A stretch of DNA of 64,000 nt, taken from assembly GCF_009712475.1 (NCBI RefSeq), contig NZ_VCJO01000003.1:248001-312000 (forward strand). Reading direction: 5' to 3'. The translations under genes were made by a program, and so were the position numbers. Origin of the DNA: Micromonospora sp. CP22. Lineage in GTDB: Bacteria; Actinomycetota; Actinomycetes; Mycobacteriales; Micromonosporaceae. Under the pieces are notes generated by a model that saw nothing but the letters and a program-made list of their open reading frames with translations, was not told the origin of the DNA and did not search any database. Positions 1-7,604 of this stretch are shown piece by piece. The stretch's first letter is position 1. Each line of letters begins with the position of its first letter.

Positions 1-134
1 ATGGTTGCCACCCCTGCCTTCGCCGGCGTCTTTCCTGAGCTTCGCGTCACGCGGGACACGCTAGGCGCTAGGTCCGACAGAAAACCAGCCGACCGGCCGT
101 GGCCTGTGGACGAGCACCCCGCTGTGGACAATAG

Positions 135-150
135 CCGAACAGGTGTACGA
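135..150 (-). promoter_or_regulatory. LexA-like SOS box in the presumed recA leader
   Basis: The plus strand reads CCGAACAGGTGTACGA, which matches the actinobacterial LexA consensus TCGAAC-N4-GTTCGA except at two positions. It lies just downstream of the DUF3046 gene. In actinobacteria DUF3046 directly precedes recA, so bases 1-187 are probably the recA promoter and leader, with recA running leftward out of the window. No gene can be supported in bases 1-187. The box is seen in the sequence; its function and the presence of recA are inference. Confidence 0.6.
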
Positions 151-187
151 CTCGGCAAGAGACACGCGGAAGTAACGAATCGGCTGC

Positions 188-388
188 TCAGCGTAGCCGG
201 GCAGGCACGCGGTCGGGGTAGGCGGCGACCACGGCACGCCACACCACATGCGTCTCCACACCCGCCGCGAGGGCCTGCTCGATGGTCCGCCCACCGAGTT
301 CCGACAACACCTGGTCACTGGCGATGCTGGTCGCGTACGCCGGCCCGAACGCCTCGGCCAGGCGCGCCCAGAAGTCGGTCAGCCGCAC
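188..388 (-). CDS. DUF3046 family protein (recA-linked)
   Basis: A 66-residue protein starting VRLTDFWARLAEAFG and containing VLSELGGRTIEQAL, the typical DUF3046 sequence. The family has no established biochemical function but is almost always encoded just upstream of recA in actinobacteria. The GTG start at 388 has a good ribosome-binding site (AGGGAGGA, about 7 nt upstream). The gene begins 4 nt after the stop of the MFS transporter gene, so the two are probably co-transcribed. The length is normal for the family. Confidence 0.9.
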   Translation of the reverse strand: MRLTDFWARLAEAFGPAYATSIASDQVLSELGGRTIEQALAAGVETHVVWRAVVAAYPDRVPARLR

Positions 389-392
389 GTGA

Positions 393-1769
393 TCAGTCCT
401 CCCTGTCCGGTGCGCTCACCGGCACCGGACGCAACGCTAGCGCCAGCAGGGGCACCACCGCGACCGCGGCGAGCAGGGTCAGCACCGGATAGCCCGCCAG
501 TTGCATGACAAACCCGCTCAGCGCCCCCGCCAGCGCCCCGGCCAACCCCATGAGCAGGTCGGACAGCCCTTGCGCGCTGGGGCGCACCTCGTCCGGCACC
601 GACTCCGACAGCAGGGTGGAACCGGCCACCATGGTCGCCGACCAGCCGAGCCCGAGCAGGATGAGCCCGACGGTGAGCCGGGCAGTGTGGTGCCCGGCGG
701 TGCCGGCGACCGCGCAGGCGGCCAGCAGTGTCCCGATCCCACCGAGGATGACCGGGCGGCGGCCGAACCGGTCGGCGAGCCAACCCACCACCGGCGCCAA
801 CGCGTACATGCCGGCGATGTGCAGGCTCAGCACCAGCCCGACCACCGGCAGCACCTCGTCGACGGAGTGGTATTCCCGCAGGTGCACCGGCGTCATCGCC
901 ATCACCGCCACCATCACCAGGTGGCCCACGGCCACGGCGGCGACGCCGAGCCGGGCGGGCGGTCTGGCGCGTACCACCGACCAGGCGGCACGCATGCCCC
1001 GGCCGCGCCGGGCCGTCGGAGTCGGCGTCGCGACCGGCTCGGCCGCCGCCGTGCCGGCCGGGGCGAGCGCCGACGCGGCCGGTGCCGGATCGGGCGTGAC
1101 CGGTCCCGGCGCGGACTCACCGGCGCGGGCCGCCGCGAGTCGGCGCGCGGTGAGCAGCGGGTCCGGCCGCAACAACAGCAGCAGTACGCCGGCGGCGAGC
1201 ACGAACGCGACGGCGCTGAACGCGAACGGGCCGGACAGCGCCGGCAGGCCCCAGCCCCGGGCGGTGCGGTCGGCGAGGGCGGCGAAGTTCGGGGCGGCCA
1301 CCGCACCGAGCGTGGTGGCCCAGACGATCAGCGACAGCTGCCGCGCGCGGCGGTCCGGTTCGGCGAGGTCGACAGCGGTGTAACGGGCCTGGAGGTTGGC
1401 CGCCGAGCCGCCACCGAAGAGGAACATGCCGAGAAAGAGCAGCGGGACCGAGCGGGTCTGGGTGGCGAGCACGACCAACACGCCACCCAGCGCACCGACC
1501 GCGTACGCGACCGCCAGACCCGGCCGACGGCCGTTACCGTTGATGATCCGGGTCACCGGCACGGCGAGCAGGGCGGCACCGACCACGGCGGCGCTCTGCG
1601 CCAGACCGGCCACGGCGGTGCCGGCGATCTCGGCGGCGAGCAGGGCACCGACGGCGATGCCGATGGTCGACCCGATGCCACCGACGATCTGGGTGCTGAA
1701 CAGCAACCGCAGGACACGCCGCTGGATCGGCGCGACATCCGCCGTCGGTGTGGTCAGGTCGGTGGTCAC
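393..1769 (-). CDS. MFS transporter
   Basis: An integral membrane protein of about 458 residues with two halves of hydrophobic segments. They are separated by a central cytoplasmic loop of roughly 60 residues rich in Ala, Pro and Thr. The second half carries the MFS loop signature GWLADRFGRRP. The overall pattern fits drug or sugar efflux members of the major facilitator superfamily; the substrate cannot be told. I chose the GTG at 1769 because GAGGAG lies 7 nt upstream; an ATG at 1820 would add 17 residues and lacks such a site. The DUF3046 gene follows after 4 nt. Confidence 0.87.
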   Translation of the reverse strand: MTTDLTTPTADVAPIQRRVLRLLFSTQIVGGIGSTIGIAVGALLAAEIAGTAVAGLAQSAAVVGAALLAVPVTRIINGNGRRPGLAVAYAVGALGGVLVVLATQTRSVPLLFLGMFLFGGGSAANLQARYTAVDLAEPDRRARQLSLIVWATTLGAVAAPNFAALADRTARGWGLPALSGPFAFSAVAFVLAAGVLLLLLRPDPLLTARRLAAARAGESAPGPVTPDPAPAASALAPAGTAAAEPVATPTPTARRGRGMRAAWSVVRARPPARLGVAAVAVGHLVMVAVMAMTPVHLREYHSVDEVLPVVGLVLSLHIAGMYALAPVVGWLADRFGRRPVILGGIGTLLAACAVAGTAGHHTARLTVGLILLGLGWSATMVAGSTLLSESVPDEVRPSAQGLSDLLMGLAGALAGALSGFVMQLAGYPVLTLLAAVAVVPLLALALRPVPVSAPDRED

Positions 1770-1836
1770 CAGGAGGCTCCTCGGTAAGGGGTGACCATCC
1801 TTTCGCACCCGACCGGCCATCGGCAGCCGGGTTTCG

Positions 1837-2976
1837 TCACAGCCCCAGTCCGCGACCGATGATCTCCTTCATGATCTCCGTGGTGCCGCCGTAGATGGTC
1901 TGCACCCGGCTGTCCAGCCAGGCCCGCGCCACCGGGTACTCCAGCATGAAGCCGTAACCGCCGTGCAACTGCACGCACCGGTCGGCGACCCGGTTCTGCA
2001 ACTCGGTGGTCCACCACTTGGCCTTGGCCGCGTCGGTCACCGACAGCCGTCCCGCGTTGAACTCGGCGACGCAGTGGTTGACGAAGGTCCGCGCGATGGT
2101 GACCTCGGTGTCCAGCTCGGCGAGGAGGAAGCGGTTGTGCTGGAACTTCCCGATCGGACGGCCGAACGCCTCCCGGGTACGCGCGTAGTCGAGGGTGAGC
2201 GCGAGCAGCCGTTCCGCGGCGGCGACCGCGGCGACCGCGATGCTGAGCCGTTCCCGGGGCAGGTTGGCCATCAGGTGGTAGAAGCCGTGGTTCTCGGTGC
2301 CGATGAGGTTGGTGGCCGGCACCCGGCAGTCGTCGAAGAAGAGTTCGGCGGTGTCGTTGGCCTTCAACCCGACCTTGGCCAACCGGCGGCCCCGGGTGAA
2401 GCCGTCGATGCCGGTCTCCACCGCGATCAGGCTCACCCCGTGCGCACCCTCGTCGGCGGTACGGGCCACCACGATGACCAGGTCGGCCAGCTCACCGTTG
2501 GTGATGAACGTCTTCTGCCCGTTGAGCACGAAGCTGTCCCCGTCGCGCACGGCGGTGGTGCGTACGCCGGCCAGGTCGGAGCCGGCGCCGGGCTCACTCA
2601 TCGCGATGGCGGTGACCAGGTCTCCGGAGCAGAACCCGGGCAGCCAGCGCTTGCGCTGCTCCTCGGTGGTCAACTCGGTGAGGTACGGCGCGACGACGTC
2701 GTTGTGCAGACCGAAGCCGAGCCCGGAGCAGCCCGCGTTGACGATCTCCTCGACGAGGACGGCGTTGAACCGGAAGTCCCGTTGCCCGCCACCGCCGTAC
2801 TCCGGGTCGACGTCCATACCGAGCAGTCCGGCCGCACCGGCGGTACGCCACACCTCACGGTCGACGATGCCGTCGGCCTCCCAGCGGTCGTGGTGCGGCA
2901 CGGCCTCTTGGGCGAGGAACCGTCGGCACAGGTCGCGGAACTCGTCGTGGTCGGACTCGTAGAGGTGCTGCTGCAT
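1837..2976 (-). CDS. acyl-CoA dehydrogenase, long-chain (LCAD) type
   Basis: A 379-residue flavoenzyme that would oxidise acyl-CoA to trans-2-enoyl-CoA in fatty-acid beta-oxidation. The family signature MSEPGAGSDL is at residues 126-135, and the FAD/subunit-contact motif QLHGGYGF and the ending IYGGTTEIMKEII are also present. The YGGT form, rather than YEGT, means the catalytic base is not in the C-terminal motif. In long-chain enzymes it is a glutamate in a LPQERL helix, matched here by LPRERL with Glu242. Length and domain order are normal. It is followed by the MFS gene on the same strand after 67 nt. The chain-length assignment rests on similarity only. Confidence 0.92.
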   Translation of the reverse strand: MQQHLYESDHDEFRDLCRRFLAQEAVPHHDRWEADGIVDREVWRTAGAAGLLGMDVDPEYGGGGQRDFRFNAVLVEEIVNAGCSGLGFGLHNDVVAPYLTELTTEEQRKRWLPGFCSGDLVTAIAMSEPGAGSDLAGVRTTAVRDGDSFVLNGQKTFITNGELADLVIVVARTADEGAHGVSLIAVETGIDGFTRGRRLAKVGLKANDTAELFFDDCRVPATNLIGTENHGFYHLMANLPRERLSIAVAAVAAAERLLALTLDYARTREAFGRPIGKFQHNRFLLAELDTEVTIARTFVNHCVAEFNAGRLSVTDAAKAKWWTTELQNRVADRCVQLHGGYGFMLEYPVARAWLDSRVQTIYGGTTEIMKEIIGRGLGL

Positions 2977-3008
2977 GGCGGTAAGTGTGGCACCGCCGGG
3001 CGGAGGAG

Positions 3009-3710
3009 TCAGCGGGCGAGGGCGCGGGCCGCGACGGTGAGGTCGGCGACCAGTCCGTCGTACGCGATGTCCTGGTTGTCGGCGCGGAGCACGGCGGACG
3101 GGTGGATGGTGGCCAGCAGTCGGGCCGGTGGTGCGTCGGTGGTCTCCCCGGCGCTGTCCACCGGCACCCGCCGGAAGTCCTCCGGGTGTTGCGCGGCGGC
3201 GGGCCAGGGCAGCAGTTCGCCGCGCTGGCGGGTGACCCGGAACGTCGGGCCGAGCAGCGCCTTCGCGGCGGTCGCCCCGAGCACCACGATCACCTCCGGG
3301 TTCAGCTGGGCGAACTCGGCGACCAGCCAGGGTCGGCAGGCGGTGATGTGCACCTGGTCCGGCGTCTGGTGGATGCGCCGCCTGCCGCGCAGAAAATGAC
3401 GGAAGTGCTTCACCGCGTTCGTGAGATAAATGTGTCCCGGGTCCAGTCCGGCGTCGTCGACCGCCTTGCGCAGCAGCCGACCGGCGGGACCGACGAAGGG
3501 CAACCCCTTCTGGTCCTCCATGTCGCCGGGCTGTTCCCCGACGAAGACCACCCGGGCACTGGCGTCACCCCTGCCGAAGACGGTCTGCGTGGCGTCCCGG
3601 TACAGCTCGCAACCCTGGCAACCGGTGGCGGCGGCGCGCAGTTCGTCAAGGGTGTCGGTCTGCGGCGGGATGAACTGCTGGGCACCCGGTGCGGGCTCGG
3701 TCTCGGCCAT
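3009..3710 (-). CDS. udgX: UdgX-type (family X) uracil-DNA glycosylase
   Basis: A 233-residue iron-sulfur uracil-DNA glycosylase. CxxC is at residues 31-34 (TGCQGC), the catalytic motif GEQPGD at 58-63, ACRPW near 125 and a C-terminal IHPS motif. The diagnostic element is the loop FLRGRRRIH at 106-114. In Mycobacterium UdgX the equivalent histidine of RRIH attacks the deoxyribose after uracil release and leaves the enzyme covalently bound to DNA; here that is His114. His102 (NAVKHF) sits where family 4 enzymes have a cluster cysteine. I chose ATG 3710: TATAAC lies 7 nt upstream and no Shine-Dalgarno is visible, so the mRNA may be leaderless. The reading frame itself extends to 3776. Confidence 0.93.
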   Translation of the reverse strand: MAETEPAPGAQQFIPPQTDTLDELRAAATGCQGCELYRDATQTVFGRGDASARVVFVGEQPGDMEDQKGLPFVGPAGRLLRKAVDDAGLDPGHIYLTNAVKHFRHFLRGRRRIHQTPDQVHITACRPWLVAEFAQLNPEVIVVLGATAAKALLGPTFRVTRQRGELLPWPAAAQHPEDFRRVPVDSAGETTDAPPARLLATIHPSAVLRADNQDIAYDGLVADLTVAARALAR

Positions 3711-4026
3711 GGCGACTGTTATATACCCGTTGGAAGCACGATGCCCGAGTAGGGCGCTGCCGCACGAGGTAGTCACCCGGCAGGAACAGCACCCTCAGCG
3801 TGGAAATACCCTCACGCTTCGTTTCGAGCAGGTTCGGACGGTTCTCGGCGAGCCACCGCGCCACGTCCTGCTTGTCCCACACCTTCCCCATCACAAGGGT
3901 CTGGTACGGGTCCGGGAAGCCCTTCGAATTGATCACGACGTTCACACGCTGGCGGGATACGTTCCCCAGCATCACGCGGATCTCCGCCGCACCCACGAGC
4001 TCTACCCGCTTCACATCTCCGAACAT
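3646..4026 (-). CDS. small HTH DNA-binding protein (AlpA/MerR-like)
   Basis: The open frame encodes 126 residues. Residues 1-65 look like a genuine small DNA-binding domain: VELVGAAEIRVMLG, then SRQRVNVVI as the probable recognition helix, then KVWDKQDVARWLAENRP. This is the AlpA/excisionase-like HTH layout found in many actinomycete orphan regulators. The remaining 60 residues resemble nothing I know and run 65 nt into udgX. The tail may be non-native after a frameshift. Codon use is less GC-biased than in neighbours (for example AATTCGAAG), suggesting acquisition by transfer. No target can be named; the nearby palindrome and tandem repeat are possible sites. Confidence 0.55.
   Translation of the reverse strand: MFGDVKRVELVGAAEIRVMLGNVSRQRVNVVINSKGFPDPYQTLVMGKVWDKQDVARWLAENRPNLLETKREGISTLRVLFLPGDYLVRQRPTRASCFQRVYNSRHGRDRARTGCPAVHPAADRHP
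3718..3723 (-). promoter_or_regulatory. -10 element for leaderless udgX
   Basis: TATAAC on the minus strand ends 7 nt before the udgX ATG, with no Shine-Dalgarno between. This spacing places the transcription start at or next to the start codon. It also supports ATG 3710 over upstream starts. The element lies inside the 3' part of the neighbouring HTH reading frame. Confidence 0.5.
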
Positions 4027-4130
4027 AGGCCGCGTCGCATCATTGCATCACTTCAACTTATTCCGACGTTGACGCGAGTAGACCGACGGGGCAGGTTTGG
4101 CCTCGTCAACACCACCAGCGGGAGGCACGG

Positions 4131-4346
4131 ATGAAGTGGTTCCAGAGACAACACGACCCGGTGGACGTTGTGCGGCAGTCAGCGACCGGGTACGGCCGGC
4201 AGGATGGGCAGCCCGAAGCGCCGCCGCCCCGCGAGGGGCCGACCCGGGGCGGTCGGAACCGACGACGGATGACGACGGCGGTGCGCTTTGTCCTCTGTCG
4301 CCGCGAGCAGAGGAGGCACGCTGGCGCTGCCTCGAATCCGGCCTGA
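4131..4346 (+). CDS. hypothetical protein, possibly a remnant
   Basis: A 71-residue frame starting MKWFQRQHDPVDVVRQ, preceded by GGGAGG at a good distance from the ATG. The first 30 residues have plausible composition. The rest is Arg/Gly/Pro-rich and looks like random high-GC translation. It may be the intact start of a gene whose remainder is frameshifted. No family recognised and no function proposed. Confidence 0.3.
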   Translation: MKWFQRQHDPVDVVRQSATGYGRQDGQPEAPPPREGPTRGGRNRRRMTTAVRFVLCRREQRRHAGAASNPA

Positions 4347-4473
4347 GGTTCCCTTCCGTGTCCAGCTCGCCTGGTCGGTCATCGACGCCCACCACGTCAC
4401 GGTCTGCTCACGGTGTCGGCCGGACTCGGCCTGCCCCAGCTCACCGACGCGGCAGCGGTCATCAACGCCTGGC

Positions 4474-4680
4474 GTACCTCGGTCGGGAGATCTGCTGTGG
4501 CTGACCCGAGCGGCAAGTCCGCAGTTCTACCGGCCCATCCGGTTCCGGTTGATCAAGAAGCTTGATCTGACCACCTACGACGGCTGGATCTGGTTGGAGG
4601 GATACCAGGTCGACGACCGGGGCGACGCGATCGCTCGTCGTGCGGTGTTCGTCCGTGAGCAGGGCCTCCGCAAGCTCTAG
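4474..4680 (+). pseudogene. 5'-truncated fragment of a small actinomycete protein
   Basis: In this frame the last 65 or so codons read as natural protein: GDLLWLTRAASPQFYRPI, then TYDGWIWLEGYQVDDRGDAI, ending in FVREQGLRKL and a stop. I recall similar short proteins with a GW-W-L-GY core from Micromonosporaceae, but cannot name a characterised family. No ATG or GTG precedes the conserved part, and upstream sequence in frame is Arg/Ser/Pro noise. The gene therefore seems to have lost its 5' end or to be frameshifted. The start given is approximate. Confidence 0.4.
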
Positions 4681-4756
4681 TCAGAGGTACGCCCACAGCC
4701 CCGCAGCTCGCGCTCCCCGTCTCAGCTGAGCGCACGCTGCTCCGTCAGCCCCGCCG

Positions 4757-4801
4757 ATCTTGGACAGTTTCCGTTAGCGACTAACAGGAATTGTCCAAGA
4801 T
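4757..4801. repeat. 45-bp imperfect palindrome, REP-like
   Basis: Two 21-nt arms pair with only three mismatches around a 3-nt centre (CGA). The left arm begins ATCTTGGACA and the right arm ends TGTCCAAGAT; the centre is flanked by GTTAG and CTAAC. Such a long, nearly perfect hairpin in a gene-free stretch resembles dispersed palindromic elements (REP or small non-autonomous elements). I see only one copy in this window. It could alternatively act as a terminator. Confidence 0.6.
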
Positions 4802-4898
4802 TCGCGTTCCAGATCTCGCTCCGACGCCCCGCACGGCCGCGCCGGAGCCGCGCACGGCCGCACCAGCGCCGCGCACGCGCCATGCCAGCGCCGTGCGG

Positions 4899-4985
4899 GT
4901 CAGGGCACAGCGGTGTCGGTCAGGGCACGGTCCGTGTCGGTCAGGGCACGGTCCGTGTCGGTCAGGGCACGGTCCGTGTCGGTCA
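4899..4985. repeat. 21-bp tandem repeat abutting the MocR stop codon
   Basis: Three identical 21-bp units lie at 4919-4939, 4940-4960 and 4961-4981. A degenerate 20-bp unit precedes them (4899-4918) and a partial one follows from 4982. Each full unit contains the small palindrome CACGG-T-CCGTG. The stop codon of the MocR gene (4983-4985) falls in the partial unit. As 21 is a multiple of three, changes in copy number would keep frame in any read-through product. Possible roles are protein binding or transcript-end folding; there is no direct evidence. Confidence 0.75.
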
Positions 4986-6323
4986 GGCGGTGAAGCCGGG
5001 CGCTGGGGTGGGGCGGGCCGCCCGCGCGACCGCCTCGGCAAGTGCCGGGATCTCCTCCTCGCGCAGGTCGCTGACGGTGATGCGCAGCCCCGGCGGACCG
5101 GCGATCCGGTAGAGCATGCCGGGCGCGACGGCCCAACCGGCGTCGCGTAGGGCGGTCAGCGTGCTGGTCTCGTCCTCGACCGGCACCCAGACGTTGATGC
5201 CGGTGCGTCCGTGTGCGGGCACCCCCCGGTCGGCCAGGGCGGCGACCAGGCCGCCGCGTCGCCGTTCGTAGCTTTCCGCGGCCCGGGTGACCAGGGCGGT
5301 CGTCTCCGGGTCGCGCCAGAGGGACAGTACGAGCCGTTGCAGCACGGTGGAGACCCAACCGGCACCGACCCGGGCCCGGCCGGCCACCCGGGCGAGCGTG
5401 GTCTCGTCTCCGGCCAGTGCGGCCAGGCGCAGGTCGGGACCGAAGGGCTTGCTCACCGAGCGGAGGAAGGCCCAGTGGGTGGCCGCTCCGGCGAGCGGGT
5501 GCAACGGTATGCGGGCCAGCTCGGCGGCGTGATCGTCCTCGATCAGCAACAGGTCCGCTCGTTCGGCGAGCAGGGCGCGCAGGGCCTCGGCCCGGTCGGC
5601 GGAGACCGCCGCGCCGGTGGGGTTCTGGGCCCGGCTGGTGACGATGAGCGCCCGCGCTCCGGCGGCCAGTGCGGCGGCGACTCCCGCGACGATCGGCCCC
5701 TCGTCGTCGATCGGCACCCCGATCGGCCGCAGCCCGAGAGCGGCGAGCAGGTCGAGCAGCTCGGCCCAGCCCGGGTCCTCCACGGCGACGGCGTCGCCGT
5801 GCCGCAGATGCGCCCCGAGCAGGCGCTCGATGCCGTCGAGCGCGCCGCCGGTGAGGGTCAGCCCGGCGACCGGCACCCCGTCGGCGGCGAGTCGCGCGCT
5901 GGCCGCCTCGACCATGTCGGGGAGTACGCCGAGGTCGGGATAGCCCACCGGGTCGCCGAAGGCGTCGGCGAGAGCGGCCAGGTGTCGACGCAGCGGCGGC
6001 AGCAGTCGCCGGTCCGGTCCACCCCGGGACAGGTCGCGCAGCCCGGGTGCCGATGGTGGGCGCAGCGCGGCCCGGCGGGCGGCGACCGGTGGGCGGGAGC
6101 GTACCCGGGTGCCGTGCCGACCGGCGGTGACGACGAGCCCGCGCCGACGCAGCTCGGCGTAGGCGCTGGCGACGGTGGCCGGGCTGACGGCCAGCTCGGC
6201 GGCGAGTGCGCGCACCGACGGTAGTGGGTCGCCGGGGGCGAGGGCGGCTTCGCGGATGCCGGCTTCGATGCTGGCCGAAATCTCGACGGCCGTCGCGCCG
6301 TCCACCTGATAGCGTGCTGACAC
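4983..6323 (-). CDS. MocR/PdxR-type regulator (GntR HTH + aminotransferase fold)
   Basis: About 446 residues. The N-terminal winged helix covers roughly residues 8-75 (LPSVRALAAELAVSPATV). An inactive class-I aminotransferase-like domain follows. Pyridoxal-phosphate-binding residues are visible: NPTG at 234-237, the Asp of EDDHA near 263 and the Schiff-base lysine in SVSKPFGPDLR (Lys292). MocR proteins sense PLP or related amines and usually control a divergent gene. Here that is the flavin-fold fusion gene 36 bp away, which belongs to a fold including pyridoxamine phosphate oxidases. I chose GTG 6323; TTG 6329 is possible. A TACAAT element 9 nt upstream suggests a very short or absent leader. 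Confidence 0.85.
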   Translation of the reverse strand: MSARYQVDGATAVEISASIEAGIREAALAPGDPLPSVRALAAELAVSPATVASAYAELRRRGLVVTAGRHGTRVRSRPPVAARRAALRPPSAPGLRDLSRGGPDRRLLPPLRRHLAALADAFGDPVGYPDLGVLPDMVEAASARLAADGVPVAGLTLTGGALDGIERLLGAHLRHGDAVAVEDPGWAELLDLLAALGLRPIGVPIDDEGPIVAGVAAALAAGARALIVTSRAQNPTGAAVSADRAEALRALLAERADLLLIEDDHAAELARIPLHPLAGAATHWAFLRSVSKPFGPDLRLAALAGDETTLARVAGRARVGAGWVSTVLQRLVLSLWRDPETTALVTRAAESYERRRGGLVAALADRGVPAHGRTGINVWVPVEDETSTLTALRDAGWAVAPGMLYRIAGPPGLRITVSDLREEEIPALAEAVARAARPTPAPGFTA

Positions 6324-6359
6324 AAACAAGAGATTGTACTAGAACAAAGGTGGACACGC
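6324..6359. promoter_or_regulatory. divergent promoter/operator between MocR gene and fusion gene
   Basis: Only 36 bp separate the two start codons. On the minus strand TACAAT is a likely -10 for the regulator. On the plus strand AAAGGTGG serves as ribosome-binding site for the fusion gene. ACAA/TTGT half sites occur in both orientations (ACAAG-AGA-TTGT), a plausible operator for the regulator. Binding is inferred from position only. Confidence 0.45.
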
Positions 6360-7604
6360 ATGTACCCGCAGACCACCCGCACCACCGCCAGTCGGTCCCG
6401 GGACCGGATGAGCTACGACCGGGCCGCCACCCACGCCGTGCTCGACGAGGCGTACCACTGCACGCTGGGGTTCACCGTGGACGGTGAGCCCCGCGTACTG
6501 CCCACGCTGCACGTACGCATCGGCGACACGCTCTACCTGCACGGCTCCACCGGCAGCCGACCACTGCTCGACGCCCGCGCCGACGGCCTGCCGGTCTGCG
6601 TCACGGTCACCCTGCTCGACGGGCTGGTCTACGGCCGCTCCCAGTTCCACCACAGCGCCAACTACCGGTCGGTAATCGCGCACGGCACCGCGCACCTGGT
6701 CACCGACCCGGGCGAGAAGACCGACGTGCTGACCGCCCTGGTGGAGAAGGTCGGTGTCGGCCGGGCGGCGGACAGCCGTCCCCCGAGCCGCCGGGAGCTG
6801 GCCGAGACCGCCGTACTGGCGCTGCCGCTGGTGGAGGTGTCCCTGCGCAGCCGCACCGGCGGGGTACGCGACGAGCCCGCCGACCTCGACCTGCCGCACT
6901 GGGCCGGGGTGGTGCCCCTGCGACTGACCGCCGGCCTGCCGGAGCCCGACGTCGGCGTCACCGCGCCGCTGCCCGCGTACCTGCGCCCGGCCCGCTCGCC
7001 CTGGCACGAGCCGGTGGCGCTGCGCGGCGAACACGTGCTGCTGGAACCGCTCGACCTGTCCCACACCGACGAGCTGTACGCCGCCACCGCCGAGGCCGAG
7101 GTCTGGCAGTACCTGAGCCGGTCCCTGCCGACCGGTCCGGAGCAGCTGCGTGAGGTGATCCTCGCCGCGCTGAACCAGCAGCACCGGGGGGAACGGGTGG
7201 CCTGGGTGCTGCGGTGCGCCGGCACCGGCGCGGTGGTCGGCACCACCTCCTACTACGCGATCGCCCCGCAACGGCGGTCGCTGGCGATCGGGCACACCAT
7301 ACTCGGCCGACCGTGGTGGCGTACCGGGATCAACACCGAGGCGAAGCTGTTGCTGCTCGGTCGGGCCTTCGACGAGCTGGAGGCGGTGCGGATGGTCTGG
7401 CACACCGACATCCGCAACGAGCGTTCCCAGCGTTCCCTGGAGCGGCTCGGTGCACACCGGGAGGGCGTGCTGCGGATGGACCGGCAACGTCCGGACGGCT
7501 CGTGGCGGGACACCGTGCAGTATTCGATGACCGTCGACGAGTGGCCGAAAGCACAGGTCAGCCTGCGGGAAATGCTTCGCGCGCAACCCTCCTCGACCCG
7601 ATGA
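6360..7604 (+). CDS. fusion: pyridoxamine-oxidase-fold domain + GNAT acetyltransferase
   Basis: A 414-residue two-domain protein. Residues 15-210 form an FMN-binding split-barrel domain of the pyridoxamine 5'-phosphate oxidase/NimA-like superfamily (RPLLDARADGLPVCVTV, FHHSANYRSVIAHGTA, then ETAVLALPLVEVSLRSR). Residues 222-395 are a RimJ/RimL-like GNAT domain (LLEPLDLSHTDELYAA, ILGRPWWRTGINTEAKLLLL, NERSQRSLERLGAHREG). The start has a purine-rich site and lies in the divergent region controlled by the MocR protein. The stop overlaps the next gene's ATG (ATGA), so translation is coupled to leuE. Substrate unknown; a link to B6 metabolism or amine detoxification is inference. Confidence 0.85.
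   Translation: MYPQTTRTTASRSRDRMSYDRAATHAVLDEAYHCTLGFTVDGEPRVLPTLHVRIGDTLYLHGSTGSRPLLDARADGLPVCVTVTLLDGLVYGRSQFHHSANYRSVIAHGTAHLVTDPGEKTDVLTALVEKVGVGRAADSRPPSRRELAETAVLALPLVEVSLRSRTGGVRDEPADLDLPHWAGVVPLRLTAGLPEPDVGVTAPLPAYLRPARSPWHEPVALRGEHVLLEPLDLSHTDELYAATAEAEVWQYLSRSLPTGPEQLREVILAALNQQHRGERVAWVLRCAGTGAVVGTTSYYAIAPQRRSLAIGHTILGRPWWRTGINTEAKLLLLGRAFDELEAVRMVWHTDIRNERSQRSLERLGAHREGVLRMDRQRPDGSWRDTVQYSMTVDEWPKAQVSLREMLRAQPSSTR

Larger units (their letters stand above)
4027..4982. other. gene-poor, repeat-bearing island
   Basis: No confident complete gene is visible between the HTH gene and the MocR regulator. The stretch holds one possible small ORF (4131-4346), a fragment with recognisable protein sequence (4474-4680), an imperfect palindrome (4757-4801) and tandem repeats (4899-4985). 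Its left part (about 3900-4100) is poorer in GC than its surroundings. I read it as a decayed insertion site; no transposase or integrase remains. Confidence 0.5.

Noticed and set aside
4899..4985. Possible CRISPR array
   Set aside because: Units are head-to-tail without spacers, and no cas genes are present.
4900..6357. A minus-strand frame ending in repeated ALTDTDR units
   Set aside because: The repeats are only the 21-bp DNA tandem read in a frame shifted from the MocR gene; the rest is Arg/Pro/Gly noise.
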